Shown here one piece after another: positions 33,475 through 45,358 of a stretch of DNA of 64,000 bases (its first letter is position 1; each line of letters starts with the position of its first letter). Origin of the DNA: Crambe crambe (taxonomy: Eukaryota > Porifera > Demospongiae > Poecilosclerida > Crambeidae); the NCBI GenBank assembly GCA_963924555.1, contig OZ004586.1:8080501-8144500 (forward strand), in the 5' to 3' direction. The position numbers were made by a program, and so were the translations under genes. Below the pieces are notes generated by a model that did no database searches, was not told the DNA's origin, and saw nothing but the letters and a program-made list of their open reading frames with translations.

Positions 33475-34147
33475 AATGCACTGCATGTGTTGTGATGACG
33501 ATGTGTTATTCTGAAAGTACATTAGTACCCACATCTCACTCTCTCCTTAACAAGTGCAGACTAAACAGTAAGTGACTAACTTATATACGTAGCCTCTGCA
33601 TACAAGTGAAGCCAGCACATAAAACCCCCAGCTGACTACAAATTCTAACTGAAATAGCTAGCCACATAGCTAGCTATGGTTTGTCTCTCAAAGACTGAAG
33701 GACCTTCATTAATGTGTAGATTTATTAATTTAACAGTAATGAGCATTGTAGTGGACCAATTGTTTTTGAGAAAAGCTTTTGGAGAGTCGACCCGGCCTGA
33801 GGCCTAGGCTTTAGCTTCCTGGGGGGTGGGGGGTTTTGATCGAACTAGTTATTGCCACAGTTATCTCAACATAGCCTTGCTAATTACAGTATTATACAAA
33901 GGTTTACCCCCTGGCTAATTACAGAGGTTTACCCCTGGCTAATTACAGAAGTTTACCCCTGGCTAATTACAGAGGTTTACCCCTAGCTAGTAAGTGCACT
34001 GGACACGTGTTGTGATGACGATGTGTCATTTTGAAAATACCATTAGTACCCACGCCTCACCGTCTCCTTAACAGATGCAGACTAAATAGTAAGTGATCAA
34101 TTTAAACCTCTCGGGTCCATAGTGAAGCCAGCACATAAAACCCCCAC
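33475..34147 (+). repeat. Direct duplication of about 155 bases with a tandem repeat between
   Basis: Copy one (33475-33633) and copy two (33992-34147) share TGTTGTGATGACGATGTGT, ATTAGTACCCAC, TCTCCTTAACA, TGCAGACTAAA, AGTAAGTGA and GAAGCCAGCACATAAAACCC in the same order. Between them TTACAGAGGTTTACCCCTGG then CTAA is repeated four times (about 33890-33990). Confidence 0.82.
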
Positions 34148-34689
34148 ACAAGTGGAGGAAATTCATAAAGTTGGGTGGGCTGAAAGTTAGATATGGCCTA
34201 CAACCAAAACACAGCAATATATAAAAGTTGGAGGATTAGCCCCTTCTGTTCATATAGCTACCCACATACGTAGCTGTCTCCCTCATGCATTAGTATAAGC
34301 TCTAACTTACTCTACATTATTGAAATAGTCACATGGTTTAATTGATGGTGGTGTTGATAGTGTAGATATAGCCACCATTTTTTTTTGAGAGTCAGTTGTG
34401 CTCTCATTAGGCCACATAAACTAAATTTGCTGTTTATCATCACAGATTTCCATGAGGGAGGGAGGTCAATATTCAATATTCAATATCAATTTTATACTGC
34501 AGCTACTTTAATTATCTACCAAGCCTTCAAGGGCAAAATGCTGAAGCCTTTACCAATTTTTTTGGTTATTATATAAATTTTCGTTCAAAATGCCTCAATA
34601 TTTTTGCTGATAAAATGGATGATGTTAAACTCAGTATTAAGTTTGCTCAGCCTCAGCTAGACATGTACACATCATCTCCCAGTCCTGAA

Positions 34690-35125
34690 CTAATTAGACA
34701 GTGATCCTGAGGCCTGAGCTATAATTAGACAGTGATCCTGAGGCCTGAGCTATAATTAGACAGTGATCCTGAGGCCTGAGCTATAATTAGACGGTGATCC
34801 TGAGGCCTGAGCTATAATTAGACAGTGATCCTGAGGCCTGAGCTATAATTAGACGGTGATCCTGAGGCCTGAGCTATAATTAGACAGTGATCCTGAGGCC
34901 TGAGCTATAATTAGACAGTGACCCTGAGGCCTTTCCAGTGACCCAGAGCCCTGAACTAATTAGATAGTGCATGAGGCCTGAACTAATTTAGTGACCCGAG
35001 GCTAGATAGTGACCCTGAGACCTGAACTATAATGAGGCCTGAGCACCTTCACAGTAATCCTGAGGCCTGAACTGATTAGACAGTGAGGCCTGAGCCACAC
35101 CTTCATATAGTGACCCTGAGGCCTG
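34690..35125 (+). repeat. 31-base tandem array GATCCTGAGGCCTGAGCTAT
   Basis: The unit GATCCTGAGGCCTGAGCTAT then AATTAGACAGT is repeated about eight times almost perfectly (34702-34945), then decays through several variant copies to about 35125. Confidence 0.93.
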
Positions 35126-35683
35126 AATAATTTAGATACCTTTTAATTATGATTTCCTACACCTTGCAGCCTGGCTTGGGTATGGCCTCTAGCTGGTCAT
35201 TCCCCAGGTGTGCATGAGAGAGCTGCCCATCCCTTCAAAGTCTACACATAAGCATCAGATGTCTTAATACGTAGTAGCGACTATTCAAGCTAATAGGTTA
35301 TTGTGTCTGGACTATAAGGGAGTGTGGATTATTTCTTATCAACTATGAAGTAATAACCACCACCTCATTGTCAATGTGTACATATGTGAAAGAAGTTTCA
35401 TCATCAGGTATACCATTGTCATAAACTTTAGACTATAAAAGTCTAGACATGAAACTATAGTCAACTAAGTGACCCAAATTTGTAAAGTGTAGTACCTGCT
35501 ATAATACACACACTCGCTTTTATAGCTACTATTTAGTTTTGTTCAGTTAGCTAGCTAGCTACTCTATTGCATTAGCTGAAGAGCTAGTGTTTGTATATAT
35601 CTATCTAGCTAACTATAGTCTTCACTTTGAAGTGATATTATATTAGTTAATTTGTTCTCTAGCTACATGCAGAGTCAGTAGCT

Positions 35684-38600
35684 ATGTATTTATATTATAG
35701 AACTACTACTCCTCTGGTTCATGCACTTGAGTTTGTGTTCCTCTTGAGAGGACTATTGTTAGTGTCCTGTGAGGAAATTGACCAGTCCACTCTGATTAAT
35801 GAATGTTCTGGAGACACTTTTCCTCCACCAGGGTAAGTATCTATACTAGCTCTACAGCTATATCTAGGCTCTAGCTACAGTATCATACTAACTGCAATGA
35901 TAGCTGCATGGAATTTCACAATCCCATGCATTTTTGTATTGTAGCTGGCAGGATCAGGAAAAGGGATAGCTACCTCATGTCCCCACTTTAGATAAAACCT
36001 TTAATACTATACGTGCCATTCTCCCCTTCTGTTACAACCCTTTAACCCTCTCTTTCCCCACACACATGCATAGCTAACTAGTTAATTCAGCCATCAAGCT
36101 ACATACGTAGTTATACCTAGCACGTACCTATTATATAGTCATGATTGTAGCAGCCAATTTGTACAAAAAAAGTCAATGTCAGTTATTCATTCGACTACTT
36201 TTACAGCAACCGTGTCTGCTACATGAGGACTGTAATTCCTGATGAGTGCAATATTGATGAATGCACTGTGACACCCATTGCCAGAAGCAGAGGAGAAATC
36301 AAGTTCATGGGCAATCAAAGTGTGGCCAAAATAGCTTCCCCACGCTACTTCCGAAGAGGCTTGTACCAGAATAGGAGGCTCTGTCAATATCACGTCCCAG
36401 CCTGTCGACCAGGCACTATTGCTTACATTGAATGGAAGAGTGATGCTTTCATGCTGGAAGGAGTAGTTAGTGGCCGGAATCTCTGTCTCGATTACATCAA
36501 TGTGATAAGTGGCTTAGACTTGCGACAATTTCAATTGATGCTCGATGAACGAAATGTGCTTTGTGGAAACCAATCAACCATCAAGGAGCAGATCAGTGGT
36601 CAACCTTTGCAGATAGAATTCAGGAGTGCCACTAAAGACAGGCATAGAGGATTTCAAATTGACATCTTGTGTACTCCAGTCTCTCCAGGACCAAGCAGGT
36701 CAAAGAGACACTCTGATACATCAGACGAGGAAGGTAGAGTGAGAAGGAATCCACATCGCAGAATGGATTGCACAGAAGTTCCCGTGTCCCCTACTACTCC
36801 TCCTTCTCCTAAAGTGAGTCGAATAGGAAATTTTTTAGCTACAAGCTCACCAATAATTATTGAAGTATTGAGGATACCCCTAAGGTACCACATTCCTCAG
36901 CCCCCTCCCCCTTCCCCTCCCCCATGCCTGCTAGTTATATGCTACAGCTGAAATATCTGCTCATTTACATCATAAACAGCATTAGTATGCTATTTTCACC
37001 CCCACTCTCCCGGGCAACATATTTTAGCTACCAAACAGAAAGATGGCTCCATAGCTAACTTAATTTACTCTGTGTAGCTGTTAGTAGAACTTATAATTGC
37101 TACATAGTAGAACTGAATAACTATGTAGCAGGTGGAATTCAACCAACTGACAATAATACACTTAACACATGATTTTCATGATCTGATTATAACCTATGCC
37201 ACAAAGTGCAAGCATAGCTAAGTGTACATACAAAGTATTGCCGGAACAAAAATTTTGATGAAATTAAATCTCCTTATTTTGGTGATTATTTTGATTTAAA
37301 TATATGAATCTCCTGACTTAAATGTTATGCCATCAGAAGCCTGTCTATGTGCGTCAAGTGGGTAACAAACTTGAGGTCCCTCGGAGTGCAAACCTTGTCT
37401 ACAGAAACCAACAGCTCTTTGTGATACAAGACAACAAAGTGCTGAGGTTATTTTGTGGGATAAAGCAGCTCTTTTTCTTCACTGGATTCAATGGGACCCG
37501 GAGTTTTAAAGGAAGTGCACGAGTTCCCAAGGACACTATTTTCGGTGGAGGTAAGTAGCTAGCTAGCTATAATAATATTGATCATCATATCTCCACTCCA
37601 ACCCATGACAGCTAGCTAGCTATATAAGTTTTGGAACAAATATGGCTTGGAGATGATCCAACCTATGACAGCTCAGTGGAGGGGGGGAGCAGGAACAATC
37701 ACAGTAATAATTATAATAGCTAAAAATGTCCAAAAGTAATCACTCCTTCTGTCATTACATTGAGTATATGCATTAGATAACACTCATTTTGCTGACAATC
37801 ACACTGCAGCTTGGTCCTTGGTGCTATATTTTTACTTTCAATATACTCATACAAGTTAGCTGTTCATATTATTATTATTGGGGGGCAGTGCCCCTCCATG
37901 TATAGTATTCCCCCCCTCCCCTCCCCCCCCCCCCCCCCCCCCCCCCCATTCCTACTCCTACTCCAATGCAGCTAGCTAAACAACTATGACTATAAGAATG
38001 AGTTGTGTTTCTACCTGGTACAGTGATTAGTCTGGATATTAATTAGCTAATCTCGTATTATGATAATATTATATTGTCTAGTCAACTCATAATCTCATGA
38101 CATATTTTCTTTGTGCAGGACAACTGAGAATTGTGAAGGGCTGTGCCTTCTATGTTAACTTCTTGAGTCCGCCACAAGTCAGTCACTAAGCTGTATATGT
38201 ATAACTGATGACATAAGTGTTAACTTACATATCATTAGGCATGTTTATAGCTATGGAGGTAGCTATTTCATATGTAACAACATAATGTTGATGCTTCTCA
38301 TCCAGACTAAATAGCTGGTCCCCTAACTAGCAATACTATGTGCTGGCTAATGTATTAAATTTAGATAGCATGATAATGAATAATGATGGCCAAGAATCAA
38401 CAAATAGCTGTTGTGTGTTGCAAAGTCATCTGAACAACATTCTGATCCTTCCATCCTCAGACGGAAGGTCAAAGGGTAGATTCTTTCCCTATAATTAATT
38501 TATAGCCTCAAGGAGCACCCACGGCTACATAATGTCTGAGAATGCATACAGCAGCTGTTGAATTTTATCATCTATAGCCATCACTTCACTGGCCTATATG

Positions 38601-39597
38601 TAATCTTCTTTTATGAGACATTAGCTATGCATAGTGTATAGTTATGATATACATGAATAGTGTCATGATTCATGGCAATTATAACCTTCAAGTTGTATAG
38701 CCAAGCCACTGCAATGTAATAATGTCATGATTGCACATACTTAGGGAAGGTGGGAGAATATCATATCCCATGCGGTGTGATGATTAAAATTTAATTAAAT
38801 CATCAGTGTGTGATATACTACAACATGTTTATATTTTTACTAGTTTATACCGAATTCTCGAGAGTCAGAGTTCATAACTATTCTTCTGAATGCCAGCAAC
38901 CCTTTCTTTGTGGACCAAGATATTGATGACGAAGAAGACCCTCCAGTCACCACCACCACCAGTCCCCCACCTAACAAACCCACTAAACCTCCTCATTGGA
39001 AAAGAGAGGCTCCAGAAAAGGTGGAGAACAAACACTTTTTAAGATTTTATACCATATCATGTGTGGTATGTTAGCCACAACTTATTTCTAACATTGATGT
39101 GTTGTAATAGTCACTTCATGGTGTATAGGCACTTGATATGTGCTAGCATGATATAGCTGTCCTTTAATTACATTTAGCTATGTAGCTCATATCAATTAGC
39201 AATTCTCTACTTCTTCCATTTGTATACAGGAATCTGAAAAGTTACGTGAGAAAAGAGCTAAAGGTCAGATTAGTGTAGCTACGTAGCAGTCATTCTACGT
39301 TCAATCCCTCAGTCATAAAGTTACAAAACTGCATACTTCTCATCTCAATATCTAAGAATTAACTTTCAGACATGTTGATGTGAGAATAGTTTTCATGTAG
39401 CATATAATACATGTCAGCCATGCGGCTACGTAGGTACTTACTGTATTTTGCTTGCAGGACTTGACCCACGAGTGGATCGAAAGGCCTTTTGGTTAGCTTG
39501 TGAGTTTCAGAACGCTTGCAACATCTTCCTGAGGCAGGCTGCACGCTCCTTCCTTGCCATACTAGAAGAACAGAACATAAAGGCACGCTGTCCATAG
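35684..39597 (+). CDS. Secreted CUB-like proprotein family member A3, 459 residues
   Basis: Seven exons matching A2 one for one: 35684-35832, 36207-36813, 37337-37550, 38119-38177, 38844-39020, 39230-39263, 39458-39597. The start is the ATG at 35684; the nearer ATG at 35721 is out of frame. It gives a longer N-terminus before the hydrophobic stretch FVFLLRGLLLVSC, so it could be a signal anchor or a signal peptide with a long n-region. Exon 2 carries the CUB-like domain (NRRLCQYHVPACRPG, CLDYINVISG, VLCGNQS, GFQIDILCTP) and the dibasic site SRSKRHSD. Exons 3 and 4 are exactly the same lengths as in A2 (214 and 59 bases). The Thr/Pro linker is short and non-repetitive, ending PPHWKREAPEK, a second likely cleavage site; REKRAK in exon 6 may be a third. 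The C-terminal exon has NACNIFLRQAARSF and extends to RCP. Confidence 0.82.
37551..38843 (+). other. Introns 3 and 4 of A3
   Basis: Apart from the 59-base exon 4, this holds a 25-base C run (37923-37947) next to other C- and G-rich words, and otherwise only AT-rich sequence. Confidence 0.6.
37923..37947 (+). repeat. Poly(C) run, 25 bases
   Basis: Uninterrupted cytosine run, preceded by CCCCCCTCCCCT. Confidence 0.9.
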
Positions 39598-40874
39598 ACA
39601 GTTAGATAATAATTGGACAATGTGTAATAGTTACTCTGATCTGTGTCAACACACAAAATGCAATCATCAAGAATTATACCTTTTAATTCATCATAATATA
39701 TACTATAGCTAGCTATCTCTATGGTTACTATAATTATTTCTCGAAATGCAATGAACTCAGAAGTCTCAGTGGTTTACCATCACATCAGTGCACAATCACA
39801 TATCACTTGATTTGATTATCCTCATATCACTCAATCATGAATAATATGACACATGCTTGAGTTCTACCTCATTCTAACATGTTGACTAGTGACACTATGC
39901 AATTTAAAATTAGCTAAATAGCTACATACCTTGCATGTGCATGGTATCCCTAAATCTTCATAGCATAGCATAGCTACGTAAATGTACATGCTAGCCTCGT
40001 ACCCAGGCCCGCTTTTTTCATGCCTGGGTACGAGGCTAATGTACGTACATGCATGCATGCATGACTCAGCTAGTAAACAGTGTCATTGTGACTAATTTAG
40101 TAATTTCACAGTATTATGCAATATGGTATTATGATTTCGAGCATGATTCTGTATAGCCTAGATCTATAGCCATATAGTAGCCTAGATCTATAGCCATATA
40201 GTGGTTATGGCTAGTGGATGATTTGTGATTTACATAAGATTTAGGGGACTTCAGTTATCAGTATAGGCTATGATGATTTGTTTACATAGCTATAGGTACA
40301 ATGTCTACTACCGTATAGCGAAAAATTTCGTGGGTCAAAATTTTCGAGGATTTCGTGGTTTTGAAAAATAATACACGAGAATAAGGGATTCTTTGCAAAA
40401 CCACGAAAATTTTGACCCACGAAAAATTCGCGCTATACGATACGTATTATAGTCTTGCTTGGTAATCATAATAAACCAGCACTGACATTATTGCTTAATT
40501 ATTAGATATTCCATGATTTTTATTGCCCTTGGTATGAGAGCATGATTAGAATAAAAAGTGGAGTTTGGACTAGCTAACTATACATTAGATTAAGTCTACG
40601 GTTTAGCTAGTGCGTGGTTGGTGGGATAAACCCTTTTAGCAACTTAATTGCCGTGTCTCAAAATCGGGACTATTTTTACTATAGCTAAATACATGTGCGT
40701 GCGGTTTGCAGATGTGCACTTGTCAGCTATGTATAAACTTTTGCTTTCAATAACTACTCGTGCAGTATATAATTGAGCCAACAAGTTAACAAGTTAGCAT
40801 AATAGTTAATTAACTCCAAAGGCCGAGTTCTTGGAGTGGATTTGTACATCATCAAGGTAGCTACAGCTATTTCC
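39598..40874. other. Spacer between A3 and A4
   Basis: Contains a short inverted repeat at about 39992-40041 (TAGCCTCGTACCCAGGC paired with GCCTGGGTACGAGGCTA) and the MITE at 40310-40443. No gene is seen. Confidence 0.6.
40310..40443. mobile_element. Near-perfect palindromic MITE, 134 bases
   Basis: The left arm ACCGTATAGCGAAAAATTTC then GTGGGTCAAAATTTTCG and the right arm (about 40396-40443) are reverse complements with few differences, separated by about 30 bases. It is the best copy of the CCGTATAGCG family also seen at 21232-21339 and partly at 43083-43150. Confidence 0.88.
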
Positions 40875-43785
40875 ATGGTAATGACTACTCAAATTACATT
40901 ACTTGAGGTTCTACTTCTCTTCTGGAGAGTTGTGTTGATGTCATGTGGGGATATAGACCAGTCAACAATGGCCACCAACTGTGTAGGAGAAATTCCTCCT
41001 CAACCTGGGTATGTCTTGACTATCATAATAGTTAGTGTATCAATCTTTGTAGCTTTGGTGATGCTTTGGGCCAGAGAGGTTCTGACAGACAAAATCATTT
41101 CTATATGTATAGCTGATTTAATTATGCATGTATAATTATGGTGCATTGACTCATTGCATGTGTAGCTACTGCTAAGACAGATTTTTCACAGTTCATTTAT
41201 TATTTTGATACATACTGTGAGTTATAGCTAGCTACTATGAAATTAGTGATACACATCGAGCAATAATCAAAATTATACATTCATTCATTCATTTTTGGCC
41301 ACTTCTTCATACTAGCTATATAGACATGCACACATAGCTAATAGGGCTGAAACTTGGTGTAGAGACATAGAGTCCAACCATCACATACGTAGCAGAAGTT
41401 TAGGAAATTCATCAAAGCAGGTTAGAAGTTCCATCATAGCAGGTTAGAAGTTTAGGACAATTTCATCAAAGCAGGTTAGAAGTTTAGGACAATTTTATCA
41501 AAGCAAGTTTGATATAGCAAAGGAGTATCATTCAATTTCTACCTGGGATTTACCTGGGATTTACCTGGGATTTACCTGGGATTTGAGGACAACCACTTGA
41601 AGGGTTTTTTTTTTTTTTTTTTTGTTTTGTTTTGTTTTTTTTTGTTTTTTTTTGAAAATGCAGATTCCGCCTCTGCTATAAGAGAGCTGTGAAACCTAGT
41701 GAGTATGATGTGCAGGAGTGCACTCTGACCCCCATTAATAAAACCATGCATGAGATCAAGTTTCAAGCAGAAAACAGCTTAGCAATGATAGCTTCTCCTC
41801 AGTTCTTCAAGCCAAAAAATTACCAGAACAAAAGACTGTGCCAATATCATGTAGCATGTCGTCCCAAATATCAGCTGACTTACATTGAGTGGATAAAGGA
41901 TGAATTCAATCTTCAATATCCTGTTGTTGGGGAAAATCCGCGAGTAAAACACTGTCTCGATTTTGTCAACGTTTTAAGGGGTTTACAATTGGACCCAAAG
42001 GAAGTAAAACTTATTAATGGCATGCTTTGTGGCAATCAAGAATCTTTTAAACAAGCACTCAGTGGGCTTCCTCTGAAGATTGAGTTTAAAAGCAGCACAA
42101 GAGTGACACGCAGAGGGTTCAAAATCAATATCCTGTGTGCTCCAGTGCCTTCTGACTCAAGAGGGATGAGTGGGCTGAGGGGAATGAAGGGGGAGAGAAC
42201 TAAATGTACCAAAGTTCCAACTGCTACTCCTAAGGTGAGTGATTAAAGACTAAAAATGGGGGTAAAACCCTATCACACCCCTATGTGGTTATCCCTTCCT
42301 TCTCCCCTAGTTTACCTCCTCACAGAAACCAGTCCGTATACCTCAGGTGGGCAACAGGCTCCGAGTTCCTCGGCGTGCCAATCTCATCTACAGAAATAAC
42401 CGCCTGTATGTGATACTGAATAACAAGGTCCTGAGGACATTCTCTGGAATAAAACGTCTGTTCTTCTACACGGGCTTCAATGGCACTAGGACCTTCAAAC
42501 GGACAGCATTTGTGCCCAAGGATGAGATTTATGGTGGAGGTATCACTTTAGTAGCTCGATAGTTTGTAGCTGACTAACTAAAGTCTATTTGCATTCACTC
42601 GATACTTTGATCATTAATTATCAAATTTCAAAAACCAGCTGATAGAGTGGGTGATCAGCTCTCTGCTGGTGTTTTAAATGTGAAATTTGATCAAAAATTG
42701 AGAAAGTTGGAGCAGATAATAATAAAGTAATCAATGTACATTTGCCCCACAATGCTTGCACTTCCCTATGTAGTAAAATATCTAGCCTTGCATGGATAAT
42801 TATTTATCTAGTGTTATGGGCTATTTGATTTGAGAAAAGTAATGACTAAAACTACCTGGGATTAGTTTGCCAAAGAGCCTGGTACATAATCACAGTAGTT
42901 GGTTTACTGTATGCTCAAAGATTATCATGAAAAGAAGCTGCAACGTTACTTATTTGCATATGAAGGTGAAAGGTCATCATCATGAAGTGACCAGAATATT
43001 AATAATTAAGATTTCTACTTATAATGATCTTATATGATCTTATAGTGGGAAATAGTAGAAACATTAATACAGGAAATTCATAATTATGGTTCACACTTCA
43101 AAGCCAAAACCACGAAAATTTTACCCAACAAAAATTTGTGCCACACAGTAGTACAGCTACCACACCAAGTCTATATAGCTATATGCATTGCATGCAGCTA
43201 CAACAAGTCTAAGCATTGCATGCAGCTACAGCAAGTCTATATAAGCATTGCATGCAGCTATACAGCATATAACTTTCTATTTCTTACAGGACAGTTGCGA
43301 ATTATTAAGTATCACCGTGCCTCCTATGTCAACTTCCTAATTCCTCCACGAGTAAGTTCATTACACTCCAAAAACATGCAGATTTGCTATAATTGACAAA
43401 TATTGCACAAGTAGAGTGTAGCAATAAACTAAGGTAATTCTTCTCAAGTTGTGAGTAAATTGTTACACCATAATACAGTTTGAGCCAAATTCTCAGGAGG
43501 CAGAATCTATTTCGTCTATTTTGAAGGCTGCTACTCCCTTCTTTGTGGATCAGGACATTGATGACTCAGAGGAAGATCCTCCAGGTTTACCAACTCTAAG
43601 GCCATCAGGACAACCAGGCCCGATAGGTCCATATCCATCAGTTGCATTAAAATACATAGATAAGACCAAGTCTGTAGCTACATAATTATAACATAGCTAG
43701 CTATGCTATATATGTTGTAGAGCCAGGGGATGTGTTTATTTCAAGGGGGCGATGGGGGGCAGAAGCCCTCCCTAAACAATGGCTT

Positions 43786-43818
<33 letters not shown>

Positions 43819-44389
43819 ATTGGCTAGCTTTCATAATTTCATAATGAGATTATCATAGAATTCCACATACATGTACTGGTTTGTAGTTGCCCCTCCTCAA
43901 ATCCTGAAGTGTAGTCTAACTAGCTACAGGGTGGAGAATACATGTGTGATAGCTAGTCATGTCAATTATGTTGGGTGTCAACTTAGTTCCCTCCCTCCCT
44001 CCCTCCCTCCCTCCCTCCCTCCCTCCCTCCCTCCCTCCCTCCCTCCCTCCCTCCCTCCCTCCCTCCCTCCCTCCCTCCCTCCCTCCCTCCCTCCCTCCCT
44101 CCCTCCCTCCCTCCCTCCCTCCCTCCCTCCCTCCCTCCCTCCCTCCCTCCCTCCCTCCCTCCCTCCCTCCCTCCCTCCCTCCCTCCCTCCCTCCCTCCCT
44201 CCCTCCCTCCCTCCCTCCCTCTCTCTCTCTCTCTCTCCTGCAGATCCTAGAGTGGAAGCTGAAGGTCTTAGGTTAGCCTGCAAGTTTCAGAATGCTTGCA
44301 ACATCTTCCTGAGGCAGGCTTCACGCTCCTTCTTTACCATACGGAAGGAAAAAGGCATATCTAAAAAATGTCCAGTCTTCAGTGGGTGA
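40875..44389 (+). CDS. Secreted CUB-like proprotein family member A4, 410 residues
   Basis: Six exons: 40875-41008, 41664-42234, 42326-42539, 43290-43351, 43479-43584, 44244-44389. Signal peptide from the ATG at 40875 (an ATG two codons later is possible), with LLEVLLLFWRVVLMSC as the hydrophobic core. The CUB-like domain (NKRLCQYHVACRPK, HCLDFVNVLRG, MLCGNQE, GFKINILCAPV) is followed by TKCTKVP. The unknown domain (VPQVGNRLRVPRR, FFYTGFNGTR) again sits on a 214-base exon, and exon 4 is 3 bases longer than in A2/A3. The Thr/Pro linker and the small basic exon 6 of A2/A3 are missing: the acidic segment FFVDQDIDDSEEDPP runs straight into the C-terminal exon (NACNIFLRQASRSF), and the clear dibasic sites are lost. 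The last 3' splice site is preceded by a giant CCCT microsatellite. Confidence 0.8.
43786..43813 (+). repeat. Poly(C) run, 28 bases
   Basis: Uninterrupted cytosine run in the last intron of A4, just upstream of the CCCT array. Confidence 0.9.
43988..44240 (+). repeat. (CCCT)n microsatellite forming the polypyrimidine tract of A4
   Basis: About 58 uninterrupted CCCT units are followed by (CT)n and CCTG, then the acceptor CAG at 44241-44243. The tract is entirely pyrimidine for about 240 bases right up to the 3' splice site of the last exon. Open frames reading SLPP repeats across it are not proteins. Confidence 0.97.
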
Positions 44390-45227
44390 AATTGTACACT
44401 GCAACAACAACATCAACTAGCTGTAGCTAAACTGTAACTATAATGATCTTCACTTCATGCACTAATTAACATTATAGCTATATGTATGACAGTTTTACGT
44501 AGTTTGTCAGCAGTTCTAGTTAATGGTATCAAAACTAACTACTGTAGTTCTATCAACATAACTCATCTAGCTAGCTGTGTATGACTAACACTCTTAGTTA
44601 TGCCATACAGTACATTGCTAATGATTTGAAACTGCTAGAGATGGTGGAATCTCCTTTCAACTTCAGAAGGCTCCCTTCACTTTCAGAATGTTGGGTGGGA
44701 GGGGAGACTGACTGTGTGAACATAATAATGCCCCTTCGTCAGCCCAACCCTGCAACCCCTATGGCCACACTATGAATCTCAGTTTATTATATTTTTGGGT
44801 TATTTTGTATGGCTACATTACTGGGGGAAAATATGAGAAGCATTGGTTGAAGTCTCACTGAGAAAATAGCAGTAGAAGTTTACCATTTCATTTACATCCT
44901 GTTTGGGGTGGGGCTTACTTGTTAATGAAGTATCAAAATATCACAGAAACAAGCCATTAAAAATCTGCTTCAAAGTTTAAATATTGAGGGCTATAGCTAA
45001 ATGCTGCACTGAGAAATATAGTGTCCAGTCAGATTTTAGATCAAGCACTTTTCCTTATACTACAATCAACTATTTAGTAAGTACTTACTACAATCAATTG
45101 AGCCAACAAGGTAAATTTGATAGCTAGCTACGTACCATCATGAAATTGAAAAGCCAATATTAACGTACTATCATTAATTTTGTTAGACAGTCAAAAATAA
45201 GCTATGGCTGAAAGGATAAATATACAT

Positions 45228-45358
45228 TGGAACCTCTGATAGAGGACACTCTGAAAGAGGACAAACCTCAACTAACTAAAAATACCTTTGAATATACACC
45301 CTATGGGACAACTTCTTTACAAAGGACAAAAGGCTGGATCATTTGGAGGTTCCACTGT
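45228..45358. mobile_element. Foldback element, GGAACCTC family, best copy
   Basis: Begins TGGAACCTCTGATAGAGGAC and ends GGAGGTTCCACTG. The internal words AAAGAGGACAAACCT and CAAAGGACAAAAGGCT match the copies at 16483 and 28383. Size is about 131 bases. Confidence 0.72.

Larger units (their letters stand above)
32535..35683. other. Spacer between A2 and A3, repeat-rich
   Basis: No supported gene in 3.1 kb. It contains a duplicated block (33475-33633 and 33992-34147), a short tandem repeat (about 33890-33990) and a long tandem array (34690-35125). Confidence 0.6.

Noticed and set aside
34690..35125. CRISPR-like array
   Set aside because: The units are directly adjacent with no unique spacers, and this is a eukaryotic intergenic tandem repeat.
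43871..44389. Open frames with long SLPP or REGG repeats
   Set aside because: They are translations of the CCCT microsatellite in an intron; only the last exon part (44244-44389) is coding.
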